A stretch of 64,000 bases of DNA from Lawsonibacter asaccharolyticus. Its GTDB lineage: Bacteria > Bacillota > Clostridia > Oscillospirales > Oscillospiraceae. Below the pieces are notes generated by a model. It saw only the letters and a program-made list of their open reading frames with translations, had not been told where the DNA came from and searched no databases. The position numbers and the translations under genes were made by a program. The DNA lies in contig BFBT01000001.1 in the NCBI GenBank assembly GCA_003112755.1, positions 2,356,001-2,420,000 of the forward strand, read 5' to 3'. Positions 16,429 to 25,392 of the stretch are shown here, piece by piece (the stretch's first letter is position 1; every line of letters begins with the position of its first letter).

Positions 16429-17178
16429 TCAGCTGAAAAAGTCCCGCACCGCATCAGCTGCTGCCAGGCCGTTGGAGGCCAGCGCCGGATGCGCCCCATG
16501 GTCGAATAGGCACATCCTGGCCTGGGGCAGGATCTCCAGAATATGCTGGTATTCCGCCTCCAGATCTTTCCGGCACATGACGTCCTCCCGGCTGCCCATC
16601 AGCAGTAGGGGGGCCTGCAGTTCGTCCAGGGGCCTGGAGAAAAGGGGGAGGCCCTCCCGGGCGCACCGGACCAGAGATCGGGTGTCACGGTCCACCACTT
16701 CCTCCCAGTCCGCTCCCTGGCACCATTGGTAAAACTGACGCGCCTGGTGGGACGCTTTGGCTGCGGCCCGCTCCTCCAGCAGCTCCCGGTCAAAGCCGCG
16801 GTGAAGGGTGCGGCCATCAAAGCTGTCGGCCACGATCCCCCGCACCAGATCAGGGTGCTCCAGCCCCGCGTTCAGGGCGGCCCAGGCACCGCCGCTGGTC
16901 CCCACCAGAAAGACGGGACCAAGGCCCAGGTGCCTGATCAGAGCGGCGGCCTGCCTGCCCTGGTCGATCCAGAGCTGGGGTGGAAGCTCCGGCATCCGCT
17001 GAGAGCGCCCGCTGCCCAAAAAATCAAGCAGGATACAGCGAAAGCAGGGGGTATAGAAGGGGAGCAGAAACTGAAACATCTGGGAAGAGGCGGTGTTCCC
17101 GTGGAGGAACAGGAGGGGAGGACCCACACCGGAGCAGGTGTAGAAGCAGCGCTTCCCCTGATAGAAAAAATAGGGCAA
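16429..17178 (-). CDS. Alpha/beta hydrolase
   Basis: The 249-residue protein has the alpha/beta-hydrolase order: LLFLHGNTASS (oxyanion region), LLDFLGSGRS, and nucleophile elbow VGTSGG (GxSxG). The acid lies in MGSREDVM and the catalytic His in FDHGAHPALA. Substrate is unknown; the PPLLFLHGN/DFLGSGRS pattern resembles the MhpC/proline-iminopeptidase-like group. The start is TTG 17178 behind AAGGAGGTGC. It is monocistronic and co-directional with the SLOG operon. Confidence 0.85.
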   Translation of the reverse strand: MPYFFYQGKRCFYTCSGVGPPLLFLHGNTASSQMFQFLLPFYTPCFRCILLDFLGSGRSQRMPELPPQLWIDQGRQAAALIRHLGLGPVFLVGTSGGAWAALNAGLEHPDLVRGIVADSFDGRTLHRGFDRELLEERAAAKASHQARQFYQWCQGADWEEVVDRDTRSLVRCAREGLPLFSRPLDELQAPLLLMGSREDVMCRKDLEAEYQHILEILPQARMCLFDHGAHPALASNGLAAADAVRDFFS

Positions 17179-17245
17179 AGGAAAGCACCTCCTTAATTCG
17201 GATCGGAGCAGAGGGGGAAGACGGCGGAAAGGCGCGGCGGTGCGG

Positions 17246-17596
17246 TCAGCCGCGGCAGCGGGACGAGGCGAAGGCGAGGATCAAAGAGGGAAGGATAGAG
17301 GCGATCAAGGGGCCCCATTGGGTGGACCAGGAGGTGAGGGAGAGGGGGACCCAAACGATGCCCAGGCAGATGCAGGCGGCGGAAAATAGGAGCTGCCGCC
17401 TCCGAGAGTGGTGCTGGGGGACATAGGGGTACAGATGGAGAGCCCAGGCAACGCCCTGCCAGAGATTATACAGGCCCAGCAGAAAGACAGAGGGGGTGAC
17501 CACAGGCAGGAGACAGAAGATGCACGCGAGAAAACCAGCCAGAGTGAGGAAGACATAGACACCCCAGTAGATCCATTTTTTCATGCCGCGATCCAT
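17246..17596 (-). CDS. Hypothetical membrane protein
   Basis: From ATG 17596 (AAGGAGGTCTCTC upstream) the 116-residue product starts MDRGMKKWIYWGVYVF and has four hydrophobic segments: about 8-30, 33-52, 66-84 and 88-108. There are no recognizable motifs. The same frame is open to 17668 but lacks a ribosome binding site there. It precedes the hydrolase gene by 67 bp in the same direction. Confidence 0.65.
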   Translation of the reverse strand: MDRGMKKWIYWGVYVFLTLAGFLACIFCLLPVVTPSVFLLGLYNLWQGVAWALHLYPYVPQHHSRRRQLLFSAACICLGIVWVPLSLTSWSTQWGPLIASILPSLILAFASSRCRG

Positions 17597-17734
17597 GTGA
17601 GAGACCTCCTTGTCCGCCCGGTGCCGGATGGCAGACAGCTCATCCGGGCTTTGCCAACAGTATAGCACAGGGACGTCCCGTGTTCCATGCTTTTTCTTGC
17701 CGAAATGGCGGGGCGGGGCCCGCGAGAAGAGAAG

Positions 17735-17760
17735 CGCCGGCGGGCTCAGGCCCGCCGGCG
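17735..17760 (-). terminator. Terminator of the dpaAB operon
   Basis: Perfect 11-bp stem CGCCGGCGGGC / GCCCGCCGGCG, TCAG loop, lying just past the dpaB stop on the minus strand. It is followed there by a pyrimidine-rich CTTCTCTTCTC. Confidence 0.68.
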
Positions 17761-17782
17761 GAGGGATGGGGGAGCGGAGCGC

Positions 17783-18370
17783 TCAGGGGGCAGCGGGGCC
17801 CAGCAGCACCGGCTGGAGCTGGCGGCCCTCCAGGGCGGCCTGGGCGGCATCAGCCACCAGGGAGAAGTCGGCCACCAGGGAGGCGGGCTTCTCCTCCGGG
17901 TCGTCCTGCCGGAAGGGGACCAGATAGATGTACTTCCGGGACATCAGCTGCCCCAGGTTCCGGGCCGAGGCGGCCAGCCCGTCGTTGGTAGAGGGAGCCA
18001 GCAGGATGGGGCGGCAGTTGCGCAGGTGGGCCTTGGCGGCCAGGGTGACGGTGGTGTCGGCGATGCCGCAGGCCAGCTTGCCCAGGGTGCTGCCGGTGCA
18101 GGGGGCGATGATCAGCAGGTCCAGCAGGCCCTTGGGGCCGATGGGCTCCGCCTCCTTCTGGGTGGCGATCACCCGGTGGTCGCAGATGCGCTCCATCTCC
18201 CGCATCAGGTCGTGGGCGGTGCCAAACCGGGTGTCGGTGTCTGCCACCACCTCAGAGACGATGGGGATGACATGGTCATACCGGGCCTTCACCGCCTCCA
18301 GGGCCTCCATGGCCCTGTGGTGGGTGCAGAAGGAGCCGCACACCGCGAATCCCACAGTTTTATGTTCCAT
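17783..18370 (-). CDS. dpaB: Dipicolinate synthase subunit B
   Basis: SpoVFB, a flavoprotein-like subunit that helps convert dihydroxytetrahydrodipicolinate to dipicolinic acid in the sporulating mother cell. The 195-residue protein has VGFAVCGSFCTHH at the N-terminus, IIAPCTGSTLGKLACGIADT and LLAPSTNDGLAASARNLG, the typical flavodoxin/DFP-like blocks. ATG 18370 follows GGAAAGGAAGGC. It lies 23 bp after dpaA and ends in a terminator, so the operon is dpaA-dpaB. Confidence 0.93.
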   Translation of the reverse strand: MEHKTVGFAVCGSFCTHHRAMEALEAVKARYDHVIPIVSEVVADTDTRFGTAHDLMREMERICDHRVIATQKEAEPIGPKGLLDLLIIAPCTGSTLGKLACGIADTTVTLAAKAHLRNCRPILLAPSTNDGLAASARNLGQLMSRKYIYLVPFRQDDPEEKPASLVADFSLVADAAQAALEGRQLQPVLLGPAAP

Positions 18371-18393
18371 ATTGCAGCCTTCCTTTCCAGATA

Positions 18394-19272
18394 TCACACG
18401 TCCAGCTCGTGGAGCATGTTGTAGATGGTGCTCCGAATGGCGCCGCCAGCGGTGACAGGGGCCACCTTGCCGGGGAGGGACAGGGCCCAGATCACCTGAC
18501 GTCCCAGGCGGTCGGCGGCCTTGCGGTCCACCCCGCCGGGCTTGGAGGCCAGGTCGATGATGAGGCAGTCGGGCCGCAGATCTTTCAGTTCCGTCTCCCC
18601 CAGTACCGGGGCGGGGACGGTGTTGACCACCAGATCGTAGCCGCACAGCCAGCCGTCCAGACCGCCGATCTGCTCTGCGCCGTAGCCCTCGCTCTCCGCC
18701 AGAGCCAGCTGCTCATACCGCCGGGCGGCCACGCTGACCCGGGCTCCCAGGGCGGCGAAGCGCCGGGCCGCGGCCTGCCCAACCCGGCCGAAGCCGGTGA
18801 TGAGCACCCGAGCCCCGTGGATGGTGACAGGCATCTGCTCCATAGCCAGCTGGACCGCCCCCTCCGCCGTGGGGACTGCGTTGGCCACCGCCAGCTCCTC
18901 CCGGGCGAAGTAGTCCCGAAGGATCAGCCCCCGGGCGTCAGCCATAGCGGCGGAGACCGGGTCTACCCGGCCGCCGCACAGGATCTGGGGGGGTGAGAGG
19001 GCATCCAGCAGAGAGGCCAGGGGAAGGGCAGAGCGGGTAAGGGGGGTGTTGACCATCCCCTCGGCCCCGGCCACCGGGAGAGGGAGGACCACGCAGTCTG
19101 CCCGGCCGATCCCGTCCAGCGAGTCGGCCAGGGTCAGGTTTTCCGTGGGCGTGACCACGCTGCCGCTCAGGGCGTAAGTATGGACGCGGTGGCCGTCCTC
19201 CGCCAGCAGGCGGGCCAGACAGGCTTGGCGCAGGTCCCCGCCCAGCACCCAGAAATTCAGTTCACGTTTCAT
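18394..19272 (-). CDS. dpaA: Dipicolinate synthase subunit A
   Basis: SpoVFA, the NAD(P)-dependent subunit. The 292-residue protein starts MKRELNFWVLGGDLRQ. It has a C-terminal Rossmann motif ITGFGRVGQAAARRF near residue 155, LIIDLASKPGGVD and the conserved tail PVTAGGAIRSTIYNMLHE. ATG 19272 is preceded by AATGGAGGCTG. Upstream 40 codons are open but non-homologous. Its presence indicates an endospore former. Confidence 0.94.
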   Translation of the reverse strand: MKRELNFWVLGGDLRQACLARLLAEDGHRVHTYALSGSVVTPTENLTLADSLDGIGRADCVVLPLPVAGAEGMVNTPLTRSALPLASLLDALSPPQILCGGRVDPVSAAMADARGLILRDYFAREELAVANAVPTAEGAVQLAMEQMPVTIHGARVLITGFGRVGQAAARRFAALGARVSVAARRYEQLALAESEGYGAEQIGGLDGWLCGYDLVVNTVPAPVLGETELKDLRPDCLIIDLASKPGGVDRKAADRLGRQVIWALSLPGKVAPVTAGGAIRSTIYNMLHELDV

Positions 19273-19304
19273 GGCGTCAGCCTCCATTCTTTGCTGGTTC
19301 AGTC

Positions 19305-19330
19305 TATGACGGGGGAGAAAAGGGGGTTCC
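19305..19330 (-). promoter_or_regulatory. Possible sigma-K promoter of dpaAB
   Basis: Minus-strand CATAGACTG resembles the sigma-K -10 (CATANNNTA), with GAAC about 15 bases upstream as a -35-like AC. dpaAB is sigma-K dependent in Bacillus, which is the main support; the match itself is weak. Confidence 0.28.
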
Positions 19331-19626
19331 GGGGCCGGAGAGTGGCTGTCAGGGCCCACTTGCTGGGAAAGTAAAAAATGCGGAGCGGGGCGCGGCATTT
19401 TCCGTGGGCTTTCCGGGGGATTTTCTTTGCAATGCGGGGGTATTTTGCTATAATATACTATCTATCGGTATGGACAGATCGAAAATCTTCCGACATCCAC
19501 GGGGGAGGGACCGCTCTCCCGCGGAGGCGAGGTGTGTGTTTGTACTTAAAAGCATTGGAGACCAGCACCTGCGCGCTGTGTCCATTTTACCCAGGCCGCC
19601 CGTCTGGCGCTCAGCGTTCTTCAGGA

Positions 19627-19775
19627 GGGGCGGACATTATCATCCAACAGATGGCGAGGCGCAGGAAATCACCGAAACGATGAAAGCCGCCGATCAAATG
19701 ACATGGAGCGGTAAGATGAACAATATCCGAGCCGGTGCAATGGAAGTTGTAGACAAGGAGATCATATACACATAA
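19627..19775 (+). pseudogene. tnpV fragment (transposon-encoded protein TnpV), frameshifted
   Basis: The C-terminus of TnpV is recognizable but split over two frames. DIIIQQMA is encoded at 19633-19656 in one frame, and EITETMKAADQMTWSGKMNNIRAGAMEVVDKEIIYT continues in a second frame to the stop at 19773-19775. Intact TnpV reads QQMAEAxGVTExLKAxDQMxWVxxMNxIRxxAEEIVxxELIY, so the order and spacing agree with a single indel near 19657. The N-terminal two thirds is missing. It marks the first mobile-element scar downstream of the dpa operon. Confidence 0.72.
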
Positions 19776-20490
19776 AGTGAAGTGACAGCGGAACAATGCC
19801 CCTTTTATCGTATTTCTGAGGTGTTGGCTCACCCGACCCGATTTCTGGTGGCTGACAGCAGATGCAGAAATCCTATATGCTCTGACGCCAGACCGCATGG
19901 GGCCATGCCTGATTATCCCTGTTTGTTGAGTGTGGTATGCAGCCCATAAGAAGGTGCGTCTTTACTGGAAGGGCTGAGATAACAGTTCTTGGAAGAGACT
20001 GTATTCAAAAACTGATGCCAGCTATCCACATACCGCTCATACTGAGAGCGCTGCGTGTGTGTTTTGTCATGCCAGGTGCATTCCTGCGCCGTATAAAACT
20101 GGTTCCAGTAGTGATTTATAGAAACACCCCAGCGGGGTATCTTGGGATGTGGTTGCCCAGCCCTTGCGGTGGCTTCTGTCAGGCCCAAAGCGCACAGTAC
20201 CTAAACCCGCAGTTCCCCGACTTCACAGACTGTTCTGTAGACGGATTATATGAGTGTGCCGCCCTGACCCAGTGGTTCTGGAGTCGAGCAGAAGAGGCTG
20301 GAGGGCGCTTTGACCGCCGCAATGGCTGCCCCAATTACCAGAAGACGTTGCGGGCGGTGCGGAGGGACTGAGCAAAACTATGATCTGATGGAATTGATAC
20401 AGTCTTCTCTCATCAAATTCGTCAGTGCTGACGGCTTTGAGAGAGCCAGTCACAAAATACAGATTTCAGTCTGAGACAGAAAAATGGAAT
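19776..20490. other. Degenerate region without recognizable genes
   Basis: Short open frames on both strands (for example + 19937-20371 and - 19913-20188) overlap each other, lack good ribosome binding sites and match nothing I recognize. The GC content is lower than in the preceding 19 kb. It is best read as decayed accessory DNA. Confidence 0.5.
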
Positions 20491-20544
20491 AAATAAAAAG
20501 TTACCGAGAACCGCAGCTCCGGGGTTCTCGGTAACTTTTTATTT
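20491..20544. terminator. Bidirectional terminator, 22-bp perfect stem
   Basis: The bases at 20491-20512 are exactly complementary to 20523-20544, with a 10-nt loop. The stem has an A-run and a T-run at its base (AAAAAGTTACC ... GGTAACTTTTT), so it can terminate from either side, including transcription of the kinase operon from the right. Confidence 0.85.
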
Positions 20545-20786
20545 GCCTTCATTTTTGAAAACTATTCTGCGACAGAGCCTTTTCTTTTGAAGCTGTCAAT
20601 CGACCTGCTGGCGAAAGGCTCCGGAGGAGAAGGGCATGAAAGAAAACCATCTGGCTCTTTTCTGCAGAGTGAGTAAAAGGAGCCGAACATCCCTCACCTT
20701 TTGCTGTGCTTATTCTGACAGTGATACAGTGCTGAAGTTTGCGATTTGCTGCTCCATGGCAGTGAGACAAACGCATTGTTTCGCTC

Positions 20787-22865
20787 TTAACGACGGGCTG
20801 GATCATTTTTCTTCAAATATTTCGACACTGTACTATACAGCAGATCCATCTCAACAGGCTTCGAGATGTGAGCGTTCATTCCGGCCTCCAAAGCGTCACG
20901 CACATCCTGAGCAAACGCATTTGCCGTCATCGCAAAGATGGGGATGGATGCTGCGTCTGGATGAGCGAGCTTCCGAATTTCTCTCGCTGCCTCATAGCCA
21001 TTCATCACCGGCATCTGTATGTCCATGAAAATTGCATCGTATGTTCCCGGCTCAGACTGATCGAACTCGTTGACCGCCTGAAGGCCGTCACACCTAAGTG
21101 TAAATGTGGCTCCCCACATCTGAAGCAGCTCTCCCAGTATCTCAGAATTGATCTCATTATCCTCTACCAGCAGGAAATGATAGCCGGACAAGTCACCAGG
21201 CTCCACCTCAACGGGCACATCCCGGCAGTATTGTTCCTGATCAGAGGGAAGATCAAATTCCAGTTCCACCTCAAACTTTGTCCCTTGACCCAGCTTGCTT
21301 TCTACTTGGATCGTGCCGCCCATCAAATCGACCAGTCCCTTGGTGATGCTCAATCCCAGGCCGGTCCCTTCCACCTTGGAGACCTTTTTGCTCCGGTTAA
21401 ATGGTTCGAACAGTCGGTTGAGGAATTCATCACTGATGCCGATTCCGGTATCCTGAACTGTGAAGCGGTAGCGTACGCATCCGTGCCTCTCTACATTGAT
21501 CTCCTCAACACGGAAGATGACCATACCGCCCTCCAATGTGAACTTGAAGGCATTGCTCAGAAGATTGATCAAGATCTGCTTGATTCTCAGCGCATCGCCG
21601 GTAAATTTGATATGCTGGAACACACTCGTCTCAATTTTGAAGCACAGGCCTATGTTTTCCGCCTGAGAGGTCATAATAGAGGATATATTTCCGATCAGCT
21701 CCTCAATATGGATCGTTTGAAGGTTCAGATGTATTTTAGACTGTTCGATCTGGCTCATATCCAGAATGTCATTGATCAGGCTGAGTAAATGCTGGGATGA
21801 CACAGAGATCTTGTACAGATAATCCTTCAGTTTGTCGGTGTTATCCAGGTTCGCAAGGGCCAAGGTCGTCATACCAACGATCGCATTCATGGGCGTACGG
21901 ATGTCGTGGCTCATCGAGGAGAGGAAATCACTTTTCACCTTACTCGCGTTTTCCGCTTCGCGCAGTGCTCTTTCAAGCTCTTCCTTTGCCTTTCGCTCCG
22001 CGTTCAAGACGTCCGTTACATCCGCCCGAATGAAGCAGACCCGTCCAAGCCGCAGATCGATGGCCGAAATGTGCATTTTTTTCGTTCGGATCTCACCGGC
22101 GGCATTGTACACAGAATAGATGAAGGAGTAGCTTCCCTGCCCCTTTAACCGTTCCAACATCGTGGCAGGATCCAGCATCTTTTCTACATATCCCTCTTCG
22201 CCCCAACCCTTCGCCAGTGTTCCTTCCACGACTTTCCGGATGCGCTCAGAATTACAGCCTGTCATCTCAGGGATATTGTCATCTCCACCGCTCACGATCT
22301 CATATTGGTCGGTAAGAAGATCCACATCCGCCACCAAGTCATATTTCGCAGAGGACAGCGTTAAAAATATCTTATCTCGTATCGTCTCCTTCGTGATGTC
22401 CGTCACAGTCAGGATACCAGTAATATCTCCTGTATCCGGCATCTCTACTAAACGCACCTTAAATTGGACATATCTTCCGGCACGCTGCTTCGGGAGGTCG
22501 ATAAAGCAGGGCATGACGATTTCTCTGTCGCCGGCGGCATAGGCTCTTTGAGACGGTTCGTTCAAATATTTGGAGTAAAAGGTCTTTCGCTCCTCCTGAT
22601 CGACGATCAGGGTCCCCAGCCCTGTGAAAAAATTTTCCCGCTCCGAACCAAACAGGGAAAGAAGGTCGGAGTCTGTGTGGTCCACGATCTCAAGGATCTG
22701 ATTTTTTGTAATATTACAGTGTCCAAGAATCAAAGCATCCGGTCCGGCCAGTTGGTAGTGCTGGTAGATCTGCTCCTGATACTGCTGGCGCAGCTGCTCC
22801 CTGACCCTTTTTCTTCGGTCACATCGTGATAATCGGCATAGACCCTTACACAGTCGCCGTCGCAC
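20787..22865 (-). CDS. Hybrid histidine kinase, 3' part (PAS-HisKA-HATPase-REC)
   Basis: This frame carries two PAS-like segments, a coiled linker (AERKAKEELERALREAENASKVK) and HisKA with phospho-acceptor SHDIRTPMNAIVGM. A HATPase follows with N-box NLLSNAFKF, G1 DTGIGIS and G2 GTGLGLSI. A C-terminal receiver has VEDNEINSEI and phospho-Asp in FMDIQMPVMNGYEA. It is continuous in sense with the upstream PAS-containing frame: homology runs from HDVTEEK there into VREQLRQQYQEQ here across one shift at the A5 run (22808-22812). It is therefore probably the 3' part of a single gene of about 1030 codons. The true first residue is uncertain. Confidence 0.8.
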   Translation of the reverse strand: MRRRLCKGLCRLSRCDRRKRVREQLRQQYQEQIYQHYQLAGPDALILGHCNITKNQILEIVDHTDSDLLSLFGSERENFFTGLGTLIVDQEERKTFYSKYLNEPSQRAYAAGDREIVMPCFIDLPKQRAGRYVQFKVRLVEMPDTGDITGILTVTDITKETIRDKIFLTLSSAKYDLVADVDLLTDQYEIVSGGDDNIPEMTGCNSERIRKVVEGTLAKGWGEEGYVEKMLDPATMLERLKGQGSYSFIYSVYNAAGEIRTKKMHISAIDLRLGRVCFIRADVTDVLNAERKAKEELERALREAENASKVKSDFLSSMSHDIRTPMNAIVGMTTLALANLDNTDKLKDYLYKISVSSQHLLSLINDILDMSQIEQSKIHLNLQTIHIEELIGNISSIMTSQAENIGLCFKIETSVFQHIKFTGDALRIKQILINLLSNAFKFTLEGGMVIFRVEEINVERHGCVRYRFTVQDTGIGISDEFLNRLFEPFNRSKKVSKVEGTGLGLSITKGLVDLMGGTIQVESKLGQGTKFEVELEFDLPSDQEQYCRDVPVEVEPGDLSGYHFLLVEDNEINSEILGELLQMWGATFTLRCDGLQAVNEFDQSEPGTYDAIFMDIQMPVMNGYEAAREIRKLAHPDAASIPIFAMTANAFAQDVRDALEAGMNAHISKPVEMDLLYSTVSKYLKKNDPARR

Positions 22866-23884
22866 TGAATGACAGACACCTTGGTCTTGACCCAGATGTA
22901 CTCCCCGTTTCCCTTTTGCAGGCGATACTCAAGCTCATATTTCTCGCGTTTTTCGCTGATACAGCGATCCAGATTCTCACGAACGAACGCCTGATCGTCC
23001 GGATACACGCCGGCAAGGGCGCTCTCCTGATACATGGCCCAGGCGTCCTCATGGCGCATACCCAGCATTTCTGAAAAGCCTTCTGAGAGATACTCCGGTT
23101 TGATGCTTCCGTCTACATCATGTCGGATCACGGCCATGCCGCCGGGAAGATATTTCACCGCAGTCTGAAAATACTGCTCCAGCCGCTCCTTTGCCCTGCG
23201 TTCTTTCAGTTCCTCAGTCGTATCGCGTACATATTTGATGTACGCCGGGGTCCCATTCCAGTCTGTTACCCGGGTCCTCGTCGTATAGGTCCTTCCGTTC
23301 AGTTCGTGGACTTCCACACCTTCCGATTGTGCAGACGCGCCTGAATACAGGGAGCAGAACTCACATGGTTCTGTTCTGCCGTGCAGCACCTCGTAGCATT
23401 TCCCGGCTGGGAAGGCGCTCTGTGCTCCGCCCCTGGATTTCAGGCTGTTGGCATACAGGAGGTCGTAGTTTTCCGAATCGATCACATAAATATCGTCCGC
23501 CGATTCACTGACAATGTGCTGAAACAGCTGGACCTCCGGAGATAGTCCGGAGAACAGCACCTGGAACTCCTCTCCCACCATCCATCCCACCAGATGACAC
23601 CAGATCTGACGCCCGCCCTTGCTTTTCAGCCAGAAATGCGTGCTGAGCTCTGTATGCTCTTCCCGCGCCATGCGCAAGGCTTGTTCCACCTGCTCCCGGT
23701 CGCACTCGCAAACGATCTGCAGGGCGTTTCCACGGGTAAGCGCTTCAAATTCCGACCGATCGCCGCAGATCAGCTTTACAAGCGTATCAGAGCAATACTG
23801 AAACACAAATTTGTCCGTGGACCCGTCATAGACAGCAAGGCCTCCGTGGAGCGCATCGATCCCTCTGTTTTGATTCTGATTCAT
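22730..23884 (-). CDS. Multi-PAS sensor, 5' part of the frameshifted hybrid kinase
   Basis: From ATG 23884 (GGAAGGATCG upstream) the product MNQNQNRGIDALHGGLAV has three PAS-type modules. The second includes SESADDIYVIDSENYDLLYANSL with a CxxC-like CEFCSLY. The third is a PAS_3 fold (YRLQKGNGEYIWVKTKVSVI ... DYHDVTEEK). After EEK the frame leaves homology and ends in a short out-of-frame tail. Reading back one base at the A5 run restores the kinase frame. It lies directly downstream of the HPt and receiver genes. A sequencing indel, a real mutation or programmed -1 frameshifting are all possible. Confidence 0.75.
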   Translation of the reverse strand: MNQNQNRGIDALHGGLAVYDGSTDKFVFQYCSDTLVKLICGDRSEFEALTRGNALQIVCECDREQVEQALRMAREEHTELSTHFWLKSKGGRQIWCHLVGWMVGEEFQVLFSGLSPEVQLFQHIVSESADDIYVIDSENYDLLYANSLKSRGGAQSAFPAGKCYEVLHGRTEPCEFCSLYSGASAQSEGVEVHELNGRTYTTRTRVTDWNGTPAYIKYVRDTTEELKERRAKERLEQYFQTAVKYLPGGMAVIRHDVDGSIKPEYLSEGFSEMLGMRHEDAWAMYQESALAGVYPDDQAFVRENLDRCISEKREKYELEYRLQKGNGEYIWVKTKVSVIQCDGDCVRVYADYHDVTEEKGSGSSCASSIRSRSTSTTNWPDRML

Positions 23885-24028
23885 AAACGATCCTTCCTGC
23901 CTCTCAGTTTTCACGTCGGATGTGGAGTTTTTCAACGCGCATACCTCTGGACACAGAGCCACGCGCATCGTCTTTTTGTCGACCTGCTTACCGGCCGCTG
24001 AACCCACAGGAAAGCGTCAAAGGGAGGC

Positions 24029-24484
24029 TCACGGCAGGACCTCGTTGAATACCTGGTCGATCCGGCTGTGCAGCGTCTGCAAGGTCTTTTGTAAGTGCTG
24101 GTTCTCCGCTTTCAGATCCTGGATAAACAGCTGGCGCTTGATCTTCAGCCGCAGCAGCTCTGCATTCACAGGCTTCTGAAGAAAGTCTGACGCTCCGTTG
24201 GTAAAGCCCTCCAGTTCAATATCCACGCCCTCCAGGCTGGTCAGGAAGATCACGGATATATTGGACCAGTTTTCAGATTTTTTCAGCACCTTGAGCAGGT
24301 CCATGCCGCTGACGCCCGGCATCACCATATCCAGCAGGATCAGATTCAAATCTGGCGAACGCTGAAGCTCGCCCAGGGCCTCTACTCCAGTATTGGCGCT
24401 GACCACCTCAAATTCTGGCTCCAGCAGAGCCTTGACGATGGCCACACTGGTCACATCGTCGTCTACGATCATGATTTTTTTCAT
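24029..24484 (-). CDS. Response regulator (receiver plus coiled-coil)
   Basis: The 151-residue product has a canonical receiver: MKKIMIVDDDVTS (acidic pocket Asp8-10), LLDMVMPG (phospho-Asp52), FLTS and FLQKPV (Lys105). Instead of a DNA-binding domain, residues 115-151 form a coiled-coil (LFIQDLKAENQHLQKTLQTLHSRIDQV). It sits between the HPt gene and the kinase, so it probably acts inside the relay or as a dimerizing adaptor. ATG 24484 is favoured, since the start of homology is MKKIM. Confidence 0.88.
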   Translation of the reverse strand: MKKIMIVDDDVTSVAIVKALLEPEFEVVSANTGVEALGELQRSPDLNLILLDMVMPGVSGMDLLKVLKKSENWSNISVIFLTSLEGVDIELEGFTNGASDFLQKPVNAELLRLKIKRQLFIQDLKAENQHLQKTLQTLHSRIDQVFNEVLP

Positions 24485-24498
24485 CCGCGTTCCTTCTT

Positions 24499-24867
24499 TC
24501 AACCGGTTTGTTCCGCTAGGAACTGGGTGATGCTCTGGGTGACCCTGCGGTACTCCTGGGTAAGTTGGCGTTGATAAGTTGTCAGCTCACTAGGGGGCAC
24601 AGCGGTTCTGATCTGCTCCAGATATTCGGCAGACAGCTGGCGCAGCGGCTCGATACCCAGATTAGCAGTCAGGCCCTTCAACGTGTGAACATGGCGCTCC
24701 AACGCCTTCATGTCACGAATATCATAGGCATGGGCCAGGGCGCTGAAGGTCGGGTCCTGTGGAAATTTCAGGATAAAGCGCCTCAAAATCGACTCCATTC
24801 CTCCCAATCTGGCCACAGTTGCCGGTGCATCTACCCCGATTCGCTCCAGCAGTTCATGAAATTCCAT
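24499..24867 (-). CDS. Histidine phosphotransfer (HPt) protein
   Basis: The 122-residue all-helical protein has the HPt signature RHVHTLKGLTANLG with phospho-acceptor His61, in a four-helix-bundle layout. It is first gene of the operon hpt / receiver / hybrid kinase, so all relay components are encoded together. The region upstream (24868 onward, minus strand) has a TACAAT -10-like element but no convincing -35. Confidence 0.88.
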   Translation of the reverse strand: MEFHELLERIGVDAPATVARLGGMESILRRFILKFPQDPTFSALAHAYDIRDMKALERHVHTLKGLTANLGIEPLRQLSAEYLEQIRTAVPPSELTTYQRQLTQEYRRVTQSITQFLAEQTG

Positions 24868-25346
24868 ACAGTGTCACTCGCTTTCTAACAATCGAGCTGC
24901 GCTCTCTTCGCAGAGCATTTGAACCCGATGTCTGCTCACAGTTTGTCTTTATCTAATTGTAACAGTATTTTTACGATCTGTATAGATAGGAAATCTCAAA
25001 TTCTACAAAAAGTTACAGTATGTCTACAAGGGAGGAGACGAGATTGTTCTGCATAAAAATGATCCGGCCCTGTACGGAAGCGCACTCCACAGATCTAACT
25101 TAAGAGTATGGCATTGATAATTGAACAAGATATACCGGCCAAAGGCAAAAGGAGTATTGATTTTCAGATAAAATTATGTTGCACATATATCACCTATCAC
25201 CGAGCTCATTTGCGCTTCTGATGATCTTAAGACAGTACAATATCTGGAAGGTCATGAAAACAGCAAAATAACAGCGGACTTTGCATTAAGGTGAAGTACA
25301 GTAAACCACATCACTTCCCTCGTGTTTACCGGAGAATGTTATAATT
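24868..25346. other. Intergenic region, AT-rich
   Basis: No gene is seen. It holds the upstream region of the HPt gene and ends at the inverted relic of the mobile element (25347). Repeated TTACAGTAT-like words occur near 24960-25030. Confidence 0.5.
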
Positions 25347-25392
25347 GATGTAAGCACCGAATGACCGTGAGGCTGTGCGGTGTGTTTTGCTG

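Noticed and set aside
19913..20453. Small frames on both strands (91, 144 and 76 codons)
   Set aside because: They overlap one another, lack ribosome binding sites and recognizable motifs; kept only as a degenerate region.
22808..22812. Certain programmed -1 frameshifting in the hybrid kinase
   Set aside because: The run is only five A residues in GAAAAAG context, not a classical A6G slippery heptamer, and no clear downstream stimulator was seen; left as one of three explanations.
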